DNA of 64,000 nt, taken from assembly GCA_046331225.1 (NCBI GenBank), contig JAXLRF010000006.1:248001-312000 (forward strand), in the 5' to 3' direction. The translations under genes and the position numbers were made by a program. Origin of the DNA: VFMC01 sp046331225. GTDB taxonomy: Bacteria; Actinomycetota; Acidimicrobiia; Acidimicrobiales; Ilumatobacteraceae. This document shows positions 43,014 to 51,875 of this stretch, in pieces. How positions within the stretch are numbered: the first letter of the stretch is position 1; the number at the start of each line of letters is the position of its first letter. The notes below the pieces were generated by a model. It was not told the origin of the DNA and searched no databases. It worked only from the letters and a program-made list of their open reading frames with translations.

Positions 43014-43657
43014 GCCGCGCCACGCTCACCCGCGAGACGATCCTCGACACCACGATCCGGATCATCGAGGAGCAGGGCACCGAGGGCTTCACGATGCGGG
43101 GCCTCGGCCAGGCGCTGGGCACCGACCCGACGGCGGTGTACCGGCACTTCCGCGACAAGGCCGAGTTGCTGCGTGCCGTGAGCGAGCGGCTGCTCGGCAC
43201 CGTCACGGTCGACCTGCCCGCGAGCGACGACGGCTGGCGCCCGGTGATCGTCGAGGTGTGCCGCCGGCTGCGGATCGCGCTGCTCAACCAGCCCCAGCTC
43301 GCCACGGCCCTGCAGTTCGGACCGCCGTTGCAGCCGACCGAGTTCGCGATCACCGAGACGTTGCTCGCCCAGTTCCGCAGCGCCGGCCTCGACGACGGCA
43401 CTGCGGCGCTCGCCTACCACAGCGTGATCGAGCTCACCGTCGGATCGGCCGCGATCGACGCGGCGCTGCACTCGCTGTCGAACCGCGAGCGCTCGCAGCA
43501 GTACTTCCGTTGGCGATCGGTGTACGCCACGCTCGATCCCGTCGAGTACCCGCACACGGTGGCCGCGTCGAGCCATCTGTACCGCGGGACGGCCGAGGAG
43601 CGCTTCGTGCACGCGCTCGAACGGCTGCTCGACGGCATCGAGCGCCGCCGCGGCTGA
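43010..43657 (+). CDS. TetR-family regulator
   Basis: A 215-residue regulator: RETILDTTIRIIEEQGTEGFTMRGLGQALGTDPTAVYRHFRDKAELLRAV is the TetR DNA-binding domain, and the C-terminal domain resembles TetR_C_11-like ligand pockets. GTG 43010 overlaps the dehydrogenase stop. It most likely binds the TTGAC-repeat operator at 41697-41755 and so controls both divergent operons. Confidence 0.9.
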   Translation: MSRATLTRETILDTTIRIIEEQGTEGFTMRGLGQALGTDPTAVYRHFRDKAELLRAVSERLLGTVTVDLPASDDGWRPVIVEVCRRLRIALLNQPQLATALQFGPPLQPTEFAITETLLAQFRSAGLDDGTAALAYHSVIELTVGSAAIDAALHSLSNRERSQQYFRWRSVYATLDPVEYPHTVAASSHLYRGTAEERFVHALERLLDGIERRRG

Positions 43658-43685
43658 ACCGGGCCCGACCGGCGATACTGGAGGC

Positions 43686-44750
43686 ATGTCCCAGGTCGAG
43701 ATGCCTCCCGCTCCCGCGTGCGCGTTCGCGAGCGACAACGCCGCCGGCGCCCACCCCGCCGTGCTCGAGGCACTGGTGCGTGCCAACGAGGGCCACGCCC
43801 TGGCGTACGGCAGCGACCGGTGGACGGCCGAGGCCGAAGGACGCTTCCGCGACCTGTTCGGCTCGCACGCCACGCCGCTGCTCGCCTGGAACGGCACCGG
43901 CGCCAACGTGCTCGCACTGGCGACGATGATCCGGCCCGCCGACATGGTGCTGTGCAGCCGTTGGGCGCACATCGCGGTCGACGAGACCGGCGCCCCCGAA
44001 CGGATCCTCGGCAGCAAGCTGCACACCCTGCCCAGCGCCGACGGCAAGCTCGTCCCCGACCAACTGCTCGAGCTGGTGCACTACATCGGCGACCAGCACC
44101 ACGCGCAGCCCGGGGTGGTGTCGATCACGCAGAGCACCGAGCTCGGTGCGCTCTACACGCCCGACGAGGTGGCCGCCCTGTGCGACACCGCGCACCGGCT
44201 CGGCATGAAGGTGCACCTCGACGGCGCCCGCATCGCCAACGCCACGGCGGCGCTCGGCGGCACGGTCGAGGCGCTGCGGAGCTTCACCGTCGACGCCGGG
44301 GTCGACGCGGTGAGCTTCGGCGGCACCAAGGCCGGCATGGCCTTCGGCGAGGCGGTGGTGCTGCTCGACCCGTCGTTGGCCGCCCGGGCCCCGTTCATCC
44401 GCAAGCAGGTGACGCAGCTGCCGTCGAAGATGCGATTCGTGGCCGCACAGTTCAATGCGTTGCTCGACGACGGGCTGTGGATCCGCCTGGCCGAGCACTC
44501 GAACCGGCTGGCCACCCGCCTCTACGAAGCCACCAAGGACATCCCGAAGGTGAGCTACGACGCGGCGCCGCAGGTGAACAGCGTGTTCCCGATCCTGCCG
44601 GCCGAGGTGGTCGAGCCGCTGCAGGACTGGTGCTTCTTCTGGCCCTGGGATCCGAGCCGCGGGCAGGTGCGTTGGATGACCGCGTGGGACACCACCGAGG
44701 ACGACGTCGACCGTTTCGCCGCCGGCGTGCGCGCCCTCTGCACCGCCTGA
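43686..44750 (+). CDS. Threonine aldolase-family PLP enzyme
   Basis: A 354-residue fold-type I PLP enzyme of the low-specificity L-threonine aldolase family. FASDNAAGAHPAVLEAL is the N-terminal signature, KVHLDGARIANA provides the Asp that binds the PLP nitrogen, and the PLP Lys is in SFGGTKAGMAFGEAV. It cleaves beta-hydroxy amino acids such as threonine to glycine and an aldehyde. ATG 43686 lies 29 bp after the TetR stop, so cotranscription is possible. Confidence 0.9.
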   Translation: MSQVEMPPAPACAFASDNAAGAHPAVLEALVRANEGHALAYGSDRWTAEAEGRFRDLFGSHATPLLAWNGTGANVLALATMIRPADMVLCSRWAHIAVDETGAPERILGSKLHTLPSADGKLVPDQLLELVHYIGDQHHAQPGVVSITQSTELGALYTPDEVAALCDTAHRLGMKVHLDGARIANATAALGGTVEALRSFTVDAGVDAVSFGGTKAGMAFGEAVVLLDPSLAARAPFIRKQVTQLPSKMRFVAAQFNALLDDGLWIRLAEHSNRLATRLYEATKDIPKVSYDAAPQVNSVFPILPAEVVEPLQDWCFFWPWDPSRGQVRWMTAWDTTEDDVDRFAAGVRALCTA

Positions 44751-44815
44751 ACCACGGTCCCGGCCGACGCTCGGCCGCCCCTCCATCACCCCTCCGAGGA
44801 AAGTTTGTCGAGTGC

Positions 44816-44846
44816 AATTGACCAACTGATCAATTCTGCCTAAGCT
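44816..44846 (+). promoter_or_regulatory. Promoter with overlapping inverted repeat upstream of whiB
   Basis: TTGACC (44818-44823) and TAAGCT (44841-44846) are spaced by 17 bp, a good sigma-70 match. AATTGA (44816-44821) and TCAATT (44830-44835) form an inverted repeat over the -35, suggesting repression. The region is strikingly AT-rich for this sequence. It would give a ~110-nt leader before the whiB ATG at 44966. Confidence 0.6.
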
Positions 44847-44965
44847 CGTCTCGTCGTCGGCTGTGGGGGCCCGGGACACCACGCCCGGGGGCATCCGAGG
44901 GGGATGTCGCCGTCCGCCGATCGACACGCCGATAGCTCGCAACGTGCGCAGGACGAGGGGGTCCC

Positions 44966-45271
44966 ATGGCCGCAGTAGAGACGCTGTTCCATCGTGAGCA
45001 GACCGACGATCGCTGGATGAACACGGCGGCCTGCAAAGGGCTGACCCACCTGTTCTTCCCGCCGCCGGCCGAGCGTCCTCAGGCCCGCGAGCGCCGCGAG
45101 GCCATGGCCAAGTCCGTCTGCGCCTCGTGCACCGTCAACGCGACGTGCCGCGAATTCGCCCGCACCAACCACGAGTACGGCTTCTGGGGCGGCGAGAGCG
45201 AGGACGAGCGCCACGAGGCCGGCTTCCGTCTGATCGCCCCGATCGGCGTGCGCGCCCGCGACGCGGTCTGA
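44966..45271 (+). CDS. WhiB-family iron-sulfur transcriptional regulator
   Basis: A 101-residue Wbl protein. The four cluster-ligating Cys are in NTAACKG, then CASC and NATCREF; the beta-turn motif YGFWGGES follows. Wbl proteins bind a [4Fe-4S] or [2Fe-2S] cluster, contact SigA and act in redox, development or antibiotic-resistance responses; they are confined to Actinomycetota and their phages. ATG 44966 is the only sensible start. The long leader and AT-rich regulated promoter fit tight control. The subclass is not certain. Confidence 0.93.
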   Translation: MAAVETLFHREQTDDRWMNTAACKGLTHLFFPPPAERPQARERREAMAKSVCASCTVNATCREFARTNHEYGFWGGESEDERHEAGFRLIAPIGVRARDAV

Positions 45272-45312
45272 TCATCGGCCGGGTCTCCCCCGGCTCACGT
45301 ACGCTCGGCTCC

Positions 45313-46398
45313 ATGATCGACGCCGGGTCGTCACCCGAACACCGCCGTGCGGTGCACGCCGCGTGGGAGGCCTACGGCGATCCCCGACGCCTCGTCGCGC
45401 TCGACGAGGTGAGCGCCAACGTCTCGACCAACCGTGTGTTCCGCCTTCACCTCGACGACGGCGCGACCCTCGTGTCGAAGGTGTCGTCGTACGGCTCGTA
45501 CTTCTTGTTCGTCGAGGATCACGAGCGGCTACGCCTGTGCGCGTCGCTGCTCGACGACACCCGCTTCGCCGGCATGTTGGCCGACGTGTGGACCACACGC
45601 ACCGAACGCCTGCATCCCGGCGAACGGCCGCACATCTTCACGTGGTACGACCGCACGATGTGGGCCGTCTTCTACGACGACGTGCCTCGCGGCGAGTCGC
45701 TCCCCCGGGTGCTGACCGAACCGATGATCCGCAACCTCGGGCGCGAGATGGCCGAGTTCCACCTCGCGTGCACCGACCTGGCGCCGCGCATCCCGGGCGG
45801 CTCGAAGACGATCAAGAGCGATGCGATCCACCTGCTCGAGCTGCTGGAGAGCCCGTTCGCACCGCGCAACTACGACCTGCCGCCCGAGGCGATCGGGCTG
45901 CTCTGGAAGCACACCCACGACTTCCTCGAACGGCTCGTCGCGCTCGGGTACGACGAGTGGACGAAGATCCCGGTGCTCATCGACTGGAACCTCGGCAACT
46001 TCTCGGTCGCACCGGTCGACGGCGGGTTCCGGCTCTTCAGCCGGTGGGACTACGACTGGTTCCGCATCGAGCCGCGGATGCTCGACTTCTACTTCCTGTC
46101 TCGTGTGTCGAGCAGCACCGGCGACCGGACCCGGTTCACCTACGGGGCGCACACGCTGCTCGAGCCGACGTTCCTCGCGTTCCTCGACAGCTACACCGAC
46201 GTGTTCCCGATGAGCCGCGACGAGCTCGAGTTCGTGCCCGAGGTGTACCGCTTCTTCATCCTCAACTACGTCGTGCGCGAAGGCGCCCGCTTCTTCCGCA
46301 GCGACCTGTGCGCACAGTTCCGTCGCGACGCGGTGCGCAGCTACCTGCCGGCGTTCGAGCGCACCGACTTCGCGCCGCTGGTGCGTGCCGCCTCCTGA
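45313..46398 (+). CDS. Aminoglycoside-phosphotransferase-like kinase-fold protein
   Basis: A 361-residue protein that resembles the APH/choline-kinase fold. STNRVFRLHLDDGATLVSKVSS fits the N-lobe strands with an ATP-binding Lys, KIPVLIDWNLGNFSV fits the catalytic loop (Asp and Asn), and SRWDYDWFRIEPRMLDFYF supplies the metal-binding Asp. The usual His of the HxD loop is replaced by Ile. The substrate could be a small alcohol or amine. It follows whiB by 41 bp on the same strand. Confidence 0.7.
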   Translation: MIDAGSSPEHRRAVHAAWEAYGDPRRLVALDEVSANVSTNRVFRLHLDDGATLVSKVSSYGSYFLFVEDHERLRLCASLLDDTRFAGMLADVWTTRTERLHPGERPHIFTWYDRTMWAVFYDDVPRGESLPRVLTEPMIRNLGREMAEFHLACTDLAPRIPGGSKTIKSDAIHLLELLESPFAPRNYDLPPEAIGLLWKHTHDFLERLVALGYDEWTKIPVLIDWNLGNFSVAPVDGGFRLFSRWDYDWFRIEPRMLDFYFLSRVSSSTGDRTRFTYGAHTLLEPTFLAFLDSYTDVFPMSRDELEFVPEVYRFFILNYVVREGARFFRSDLCAQFRRDAVRSYLPAFERTDFAPLVRAAS

Positions 46399-46436
46399 GC
46401 CGGGCTCGGGCAGGCGACACGCACCGGCGCGCCACG

Positions 46437-47159
46437 TCACGGGGCCGTCGTTGCCTCGGTGCCCTCTGCCGGGACCACCGGACCGGCTGGACCGGCCGGC
46501 GTGGCAGGCACGGCCGGGACGGTCGGCATCGCCGTCGTCTGCTCGAGCAGCGCCGCGCACTCCTCGGGCGTGCCCTCGCGCACCTCGATCGGCGCCGCGT
46601 CGGCGGGGACCGGGGCGACGCCGGCGGGCAACTCGCCGGCGGTCGACATGATCACGGCACCGGAGTCGTCGATCGACACCGTGCCCGCGTCGCCGACCGC
46701 CACACCGATCTGCACGTCGCCCGCGTCGATCGGGTTCCCGTCGGCATCGGTCGCGACGATCTGGCCGTCATCACCGATCGTCACGCTGAACGCACCGCCC
46801 CCGGGCGGCAGCGGCATGGCATCACCGACGTTCGTCACGATCTGCGTCCCGTCGCCACCGGCACCGGCGATGTCGCCGCCGGCCACGACGACGCCGACCT
46901 GCGCGTCCGCGCCGTCGACACCGGCGGGCACCACGGGCATCGTCGACACGTCGATCGCCGGCAGCTCGAGATCGTCGAACTCGCACTGGTAGGCGTCGCC
47001 GTCGGCCGACGCCGAGCCGATCACGACCGCGTTCGCGGTGGGCGTGTCGCCGGCGTCGTCGGCGGCCATCGCACCGGAGGTGATCGAGGCGCCGCTGGCG
47101 ATCGCACCACCGGCGATCATCAGCGCTCCGACGATGTTGGCCTTGCGGGTGAGCTTCAT
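46437..47159 (-). CDS. Secreted protein of unknown function, Asp/Gly/Val/Pro rich
   Basis: A 240-residue protein with a signal peptide (MKLTRKANIVGALMIAGGAIASGASITSGAMAADD). The mature part is acidic, with repeated VxIGDDGQIVATDADGNPID-like strand turns, two Cys (YQCEF and EECAALL) and a Pro/Ala-rich tail. I do not recognise a family. The divergent response-regulator gene, and three CTGAAC repeats in the shared upstream region, suggest it is a target of that two-component system. Confidence 0.7.
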   Translation of the reverse strand: MKLTRKANIVGALMIAGGAIASGASITSGAMAADDAGDTPTANAVVIGSASADGDAYQCEFDDLELPAIDVSTMPVVPAGVDGADAQVGVVVAGGDIAGAGGDGTQIVTNVGDAMPLPPGGGAFSVTIGDDGQIVATDADGNPIDAGDVQIGVAVGDAGTVSIDDSGAVIMSTAGELPAGVAPVPADAAPIEVREGTPEECAALLEQTTAMPTVPAVPATPAGPAGPVVPAEGTEATTAP

Positions 47160-47228
47160 GGAGAGGGGTCCTTTCGTGTCCTGCCCCGGTGGTTCCGGAG
47201 CACGACCGACACGGTGCGCGACCGCAGG

Positions 47229-47267
47229 CTGAACTCGACCACGAACGAGTCTGAACACCGACTGAAC
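47229..47267. promoter_or_regulatory. Three CTGAAC direct repeats in 11-bp phase
   Basis: CTGAAC occurs at 47229-47234, 47251-47256 and 47262-47267, spaced 22 and 11 bp, i.e. on one face of the DNA. This is the classic layout for OmpR/PhoB-type response regulators. It lies between the divergent secreted-protein gene and the response-regulator gene. Confidence 0.55.
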
Positions 47268-47322
47268 GGCGTCGGTTCGAGTGCCACGACGACGGGCCGT
47301 CACCTCGGTACCGTCACCACCC

Positions 47323-48006
47323 GTGCGGGTCTTGGTGATCGAGGACGACGAGGCGATCCGGAGCGTGCTCGAGCGCGGGCTGCGCGCCGAGGGTTTCGAG
47401 GTCGACGCCTGCGCCGACGGCTCGACGGGTCTCACGCGGGCGCTCGACCGCAGCCACGCGGCGATCGTGCTCGACCTGCTGCTGCCGGGCCTCACCGGCT
47501 ACAAAGTGTGCGAACACCTGCGGGCCGAGGGGGTCGACACCCCGATCCTCGTGCTCAGCGCGAAGAGCGGCGAGTACGACCAGATCGACCTGCTCGACGC
47601 CGGCGCGGACGACTTCCTGACGAAGCCGGCGAGCATCGAACTCGTCGCCGCCCGGCTGCGCGCGCTCGTGCGCCGCGGTGCCCGAGCGGCGAGCAACACC
47701 GTGGTGCGCGGGCCACTCTCGTACGACCTCGGCTCACGGACGTGCGAGCTCGCCGGTGCGCCGGTGGCGCTCACCATGCGCGAGGACCAGATGCTCCGAC
47801 GCCTGCTGCTCGCCAACGGCGCGTGTGCGACGCGGCAGGAGTTGCTCGACGACGTGTGGGGTGTCGACTCCGGCACCGACGCCACCATCGTCGACATCTA
47901 CCTCCGCAAACTCCGCACCAAGCTCGCACCGGTCGAGATCGAGAACGTCCGGGGCGTCGGCTATCGCATCGTGGACCGGGCCGTCGACCGGGCCGTCGAC
48001 CGGTGA
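47323..48006 (+). CDS. OmpR/PhoB-family response regulator
   Basis: A 227-residue response regulator. The receiver domain (RVLVIEDDEAIRSVLERGLRAEGF...) has the acidic pair ED, phosphoacceptor Asp in AIVLDLLLPGLTG and Lys in DDFLTKPAS. The C-terminal winged helix (VALTMREDQMLRRLLLANGACATRQELLDDVWGVDSGTDATIVDIYLRKLRTKL) binds DNA. GTG 47323 is preferred over an upstream in-frame GTG at 47281 because it starts the first receiver strand. The extreme C-terminus DRAVDRAVDR comes from a 15-bp tandem duplication. The kinase gene follows at once. Confidence 0.92.
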   Translation: MRVLVIEDDEAIRSVLERGLRAEGFEVDACADGSTGLTRALDRSHAAIVLDLLLPGLTGYKVCEHLRAEGVDTPILVLSAKSGEYDQIDLLDAGADDFLTKPASIELVAARLRALVRRGARAASNTVVRGPLSYDLGSRTCELAGAPVALTMREDQMLRRLLLANGACATRQELLDDVWGVDSGTDATIVDIYLRKLRTKLAPVEIENVRGVGYRIVDRAVDRAVDR

Positions 48007-48016
48007 GGATGCCGAC

Positions 48017-49237
48017 GTGACCGGCGTCCGCGGTCGGGTGGTGCTCACCGTGCTCGTCGTCAGCGCCGTGCTGTACTCGTTGCTCGCCACGGTCGGTTTC
48101 CTGCAGCTCGCGCACTCGGGACGCGACGCCACCCGCGAACGGATCGGCGAGGTGCTCGACCAGCTCGAGGCGTCGGTACGCGCCGGCGGCACCACGGTCC
48201 GGTTGACCACGCCGGACGGTGTGGAGGCGATCGTCGCGAGCGACCCGTCCGAGGGCGACGCCGGGTCGGGAGAGATCCTCGTGCGCCGAGACGTCACCGT
48301 GCGCGGCTCGGTCGTCCGTCTCGAGGGGCGGGCATCGGAGGCGCCGCTGTCGGACAACCTCCGCCGTCTGCACCGCGGGTTGTGGATCGCGGTGCCGATC
48401 GCGGTGCTGCTCACCGCCGGCGCCGCCGGCGCCGCGATGCGGCGCGCCTTGCGACCGGTGTCGGAGATCACCGCGCTCGCCGCCACCATCGGACCGAGCG
48501 ACACGACCACCCGCGTGCCCGTACCCGACACCGACGACGAGGTCGCGCATCTCGCCACCACCGTGAACGGGATGCTCGACCGGATCGCCGAGGGACGCCT
48601 CGCCCAGCACCGGTTCACGAGCGACGCCGCGCACGAGCTGCGCACACCGCTGATGGCGATGCAGGGCGAACTCGAGCTCGCCCGCCGCCATCCGTCGACC
48701 GTGGACGACGGCTTCGTCGTCCGCCTCGAGCGCGAGGCCGCCCGGCTCGCCGAGCGCGTCGACGATCTCGTGCTGCTCTCCTCGCTCGACGAGCGCCCGC
48801 CGCTCCGACTCGAACCTTTCGATCTGCGCGAACTGGTCGTGCACGAGGCGGGCGACGTGGATGTGAGCGGCGGGGCGATGTGGGTGCAAGCCGACCAGCG
48901 GTTGGTCGCACGGGCCGTCCGCAATCTCGTCGCGAATGCGCACCGCCATGCGTCGGCGCACGTGTCGGTCGTGATCGAGACCGAGGGCGGCGACCGTGTG
49001 TGGCTGCACGTCGACGACGACGGTCCCGGCATCCCGGTCGACGGACGCGACGCGGTGTTCGAGCGGTTCGCCCGGCTCGACGAGGGACGATCGAGCGATC
49101 GTGGCGGCGCCGGTCTCGGCCTCGCGATCGTCGCCGGCGTGGCGCAGGCGCACGGTGGCGGGGTGGCTGCCGGCGACTCACCGGCCGGCGGCGCCCGCGT
49201 GTCGATCTGGTTGCCGGCGCACTCGCCGTCCGCCTGA
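48017..49237 (+). CDS. Sensor histidine kinase
   Basis: A 406-residue kinase with two membrane helices (VVLTVLVVSAVLYSLLATVGFLQL and GLWIAVPIAVLLTAGAAGAAM) flanking a ~90-residue sensor domain, a HAMP region, H-box SDAAHELRTPLMAM with the phospho-His, and ATPase motifs N (NLVANAHRHAS), G1 (DDGPGIPVDGRDAVFERF) and G2 (GGAGLGLAIV). It phosphorylates the response regulator encoded just upstream. GTG 48017 starts 10 bp after that gene's stop. Confidence 0.94.
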   Translation: MTGVRGRVVLTVLVVSAVLYSLLATVGFLQLAHSGRDATRERIGEVLDQLEASVRAGGTTVRLTTPDGVEAIVASDPSEGDAGSGEILVRRDVTVRGSVVRLEGRASEAPLSDNLRRLHRGLWIAVPIAVLLTAGAAGAAMRRALRPVSEITALAATIGPSDTTTRVPVPDTDDEVAHLATTVNGMLDRIAEGRLAQHRFTSDAAHELRTPLMAMQGELELARRHPSTVDDGFVVRLEREAARLAERVDDLVLLSSLDERPPLRLEPFDLRELVVHEAGDVDVSGGAMWVQADQRLVARAVRNLVANAHRHASAHVSVVIETEGGDRVWLHVDDDGPGIPVDGRDAVFERFARLDEGRSSDRGGAGLGLAIVAGVAQAHGGGVAAGDSPAGGARVSIWLPAHSPSA

Positions 49238-49253
49238 GCTTGCGCCTCGGACG

Positions 49254-49637
49254 ATGTCGCGTCACGATGCCGACGTGAACGCGACGGGCACCAGCCGACG
49301 GCCGGTGTTCGCCACGTCGTACGTGGTGCTCGTGATGGTGCTGACCGCGGTCGCGACCGCCGATCCCAACGAGCCGCGCACGCAGATGTGGCTCGCCGCC
49401 ATGGCGCTGTGCCTCCCCGCGCTCGTGCCGGCGTTGCCGCTCTTGTACGTCGTGCTGTCGATCGCGTGGAACGTCACGAACGCCGACGACGGCGGCTCCA
49501 CCTGGCCGCTCACGGTCGTGTACGTGATCGCCCTCGGCGGCGCCGCGGTGGCGAACGTCGCACTGGTGCGCGGGTGGTGGCATCGCCGTGCTCGCTCGGG
49601 TCCGGTCGCGTCGGACGCGGGTGCAACGATGCGGTGA
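49254..49637 (+). CDS. Small three-helix membrane protein
   Basis: A 127-residue protein with three predicted membrane helices (ATSYVVLVMVLTAVATA, MALCLPALVPALPLLYVVLS and PLTVVYVIALGGAAVANVALV). I do not recognise a family. ATG 49254 is 16 bp after the kinase stop, so it may be cotranscribed with the two-component system and could be an accessory; this is inference. Its stop overlaps the next ATG (TGATG). Confidence 0.6.
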   Translation: MSRHDADVNATGTSRRPVFATSYVVLVMVLTAVATADPNEPRTQMWLAAMALCLPALVPALPLLYVVLSIAWNVTNADDGGSTWPLTVVYVIALGGAAVANVALVRGWWHRRARSGPVASDAGATMR

Positions 49638-50455
49638 TGGAGCTCACGCAGATCACCGTCGAGCGTCGTGGCGCCGACGACGAGATCGTCCTCGTCACGC
49701 TGAACCGTCCCGACAAGCTGAACGCCTGGACGCCCACGATGGCCGACGAGCAGGCCCAGGCGATCGAGGCGGCCAACGACGACGCGTCGGTGGGCGCGAT
49801 CGTGATGACCGGTGCCGGACGCGGGTTCTGCGCCGGTGCCGACATGGAGGCCACGTTCCAGTCGCGCATCGACGGCGTCGATCCCGGCCGCGACACGGCG
49901 GGCGGTGTCGGCGGCATGCCGCGCGGTCTCGACTGGGTGGCGCTGCTGCGTGAGAGCAAGCCGATCGTGTTCGCCGTCAACGGCGCGGCCGTGGGCGTCG
50001 GCGTCACCATGTGCCTGCCCGGCGACCAGATCGTCGCATCGACGGCAGCCAAGTTCGGCATGGGCTTCATCAAGATGGGCCTCGTCCCCGAGCTCGCGAG
50101 CACCCGGCTGCTGGCACAGCGCGTCGGCATCGGCCGGGCGAGCGACCTGATGCTGTCGGGCCGGATCGTCCCGGCCGTCGAGGCGCACCGCATCGGTCTG
50201 GTCGACACGCTCGCCGAGCCCGACGATCTCGTCGACGCGGCCGTCGGCGTGGCCGCCAGCTACGCGGCCAACCCCGACCTCCAGCTGCGCATGACCAAGC
50301 AACTGCTCACCGCGAACGCGCTCGACACCGATCTCGGTGCCGTGCAGCGTCGCGAGATGGAGATGCTGTCGCAGTGCTGGACCTCGCCCGAGCACAAGGA
50401 AGCGGTGAGCGCGTTCCTGCAGAAGCGCCCGCCGGTGTTCCGGCCGGGCCGCTGA
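49637..50455 (+). CDS. Enoyl-CoA hydratase/isomerase (crotonase)
   Basis: A 272-residue crotonase-fold protein. LVTLNRPDKLNAWTPTM is the N-terminal strand-helix, GRGFCAGADMEATF the CoA oxyanion-hole motif, and AAVGVGVTMCLPGDQIVASTAAKFGMGFIKMGLVPELAST the second oxyanion and active-site region with a Glu. It hydrates or isomerises enoyl-CoA thioesters. ATG 49637 overlaps the small membrane gene by one base. It ends 3 bp before the convergent methyltransferase gene. Confidence 0.92.
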   Translation: MELTQITVERRGADDEIVLVTLNRPDKLNAWTPTMADEQAQAIEAANDDASVGAIVMTGAGRGFCAGADMEATFQSRIDGVDPGRDTAGGVGGMPRGLDWVALLRESKPIVFAVNGAAVGVGVTMCLPGDQIVASTAAKFGMGFIKMGLVPELASTRLLAQRVGIGRASDLMLSGRIVPAVEAHRIGLVDTLAEPDDLVDAAVGVAASYAANPDLQLRMTKQLLTANALDTDLGAVQRREMEMLSQCWTSPEHKEAVSAFLQKRPPVFRPGR

Positions 50456-50458
50456 CAC

Positions 50459-51277
50459 TCAACGACGCAACGTCACCGCGACCCATCCGTCGAGCTCGAG
50501 CGTGTCGACCACCCGCAGCGGCGCGAGCGCGGCCAGCACGTGGGCGTGCCGGTCGGCCAGGATGCCGCTGATCACCAGCGTGCCGTCGGGCGCGAGCACC
50601 CGCCGCAGATCGGCCGACAACTCGATGAGCGCCGGCGCGAGGATGTTGGCGAGCACCACGTCGTAGTGACCCTCCACCAACTGCAGCGGCGTCGTCGATG
50701 CGACCAGCCGGTCGGCCACGCCGTTGCGTTCGGCGTTGTCGAGTGTCGTCCCTGCGGCGGCCGGCGAGATGTCGACGGCCACGGCCGACGTGGCGCCCAG
50801 CCGTAGCGCAGCGATGGCCAGCACACCCGATCCGCAGCCGACGTCGAGCACGGTCGACATCCCGCCCGCCGCCGCGATCGCACGCAACGACCGCAACGAC
50901 AGCACCGTCGTCGGATGGTCGCCCATGCCGAACGTCGCGCCCGGCTCGATGTCGAGCACCAGCACACCGTCGGGCAGGTCGGCCTCGACCCACACGGGCC
51001 GCACCACCATGCCCGCGTCGATCCACGTCGGCGTCGCGTGCTCGCGCCACGTGTCGACCACGGCGTCGTCCACCTCGACGAAGCGCGTGCGCCACGACGA
51101 CGGGAACGACCCGATGGCCTCGCGCACCACGTCGACGTCGTCGCCGAGCGAGGTCCACAGCTCGACGCGTCCGTCCGTGCCCTCCCGCTCCTCGACCGCC
51201 ACGACGCCCAGACCCCAGAGCGCGTCGGCTGCGAGTTCGGACTCGTCCTCGGCGACGTCGACCACCAGCGCGATCAC
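50459..51277 (-). CDS. prmA: PrmA-like ribosomal protein L11 methyltransferase
   Basis: A 272-residue SAM-dependent methyltransferase. VLDVGCGSGVLAIAALRLGATSAVAVDISPAA is motif I and post-I, and YDVVLANILAPALIELSADLRRVL with the NILA core is typical of PrmA, which trimethylates L11. The upstream LDIEPGATFGMGDHPTT is the substrate/SAM loop (usually GxAFGTGxHxTT), here slightly changed. GTG 51277 begins VVDVAEDESELAADALWGLG, the PrmA N-terminal domain. It starts near the end of the gamma-carbonic-anhydrase gene (overlapping region 51277-51291). Confidence 0.86.
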   Translation of the reverse strand: MIALVVDVAEDESELAADALWGLGVVAVEEREGTDGRVELWTSLGDDVDVVREAIGSFPSSWRTRFVEVDDAVVDTWREHATPTWIDAGMVVRPVWVEADLPDGVLVLDIEPGATFGMGDHPTTVLSLRSLRAIAAAGGMSTVLDVGCGSGVLAIAALRLGATSAVAVDISPAAAGTTLDNAERNGVADRLVASTTPLQLVEGHYDVVLANILAPALIELSADLRRVLAPDGTLVISGILADRHAHVLAALAPLRVVDTLELDGWVAVTLRR

Positions 51278-51288
51278 GACGACCGGCC

Positions 51289-51807
51289 TCAGTCGATGCG
51301 CCGCAACTCGGTGCGGTACCGCTCGGAGCGTGCGAGGTAGCTCGCCACGCCGCGCTCGATGTCCTCGCGTCGGGCCCGACCGGTCTTGATCGCCGCGGGC
51401 ACGCCGGCCGCCACCGCGCCCGACGGCACCTCCAGTCCGTTGAGCACCACCGCGTTGGCGGCGACGATCGAGCCGGTGCGCACGATCACGCGATGCAGCA
51501 CGATCGAGCCGTTGCCGATCAGGCACCACGGTTCGATGGTGCAGCCCTCGAGGTGCACGATGTGGCCCACCACGCAGTCGTCGCCCACCACGGTCGGGTA
51601 CTCGGGTGTGGTGTGCAGCACGCAGTTGTCCTGGATCGAGGTGCGGGCACCGATCGCGATGTGGCCCTCGTCGCCGCGCAGGACCGCACCGGGCCAGATC
51701 GAACACCGAGCGCCGAGCCGGACGTCGCCGATGATCACGGCATCGGGATGCACGTACGCATCGGGGTGGATGGTCGGTTCGAGGTCGCCGAGCGCGTAGA
51801 TGGGCAC
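51289..51807 (-). CDS. Gamma-carbonic-anhydrase-family protein
   Basis: A 172-residue left-handed beta-helix protein with hexapeptide repeats (PDAVIIGDVRLGARCSIWPGAVLRGDEGHIAIGARTSIQDNCVLH). Metal-binding His residues appear at NCVLHTT and VVGHIVHLEG. Function may be carbonic anhydrase or a related acyltransferase-like scaffold; full activity cannot be predicted. GTG 51807 gives the normal length. It lies upstream of, and probably cotranscribed with, the PrmA-like gene. Confidence 0.9.
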   Translation of the reverse strand: MPIYALGDLEPTIHPDAYVHPDAVIIGDVRLGARCSIWPGAVLRGDEGHIAIGARTSIQDNCVLHTTPEYPTVVGDDCVVGHIVHLEGCTIEPWCLIGNGSIVLHRVIVRTGSIVAANAVVLNGLEVPSGAVAAGVPAAIKTGRARREDIERGVASYLARSERYRTELRRID

Positions 51808-51875
51808 GCGGCGACGGTAGCGAGCGACCCGTGCGTGTGCACAACACCGACCTCGCCGGATACGGTGGTGGCCCT

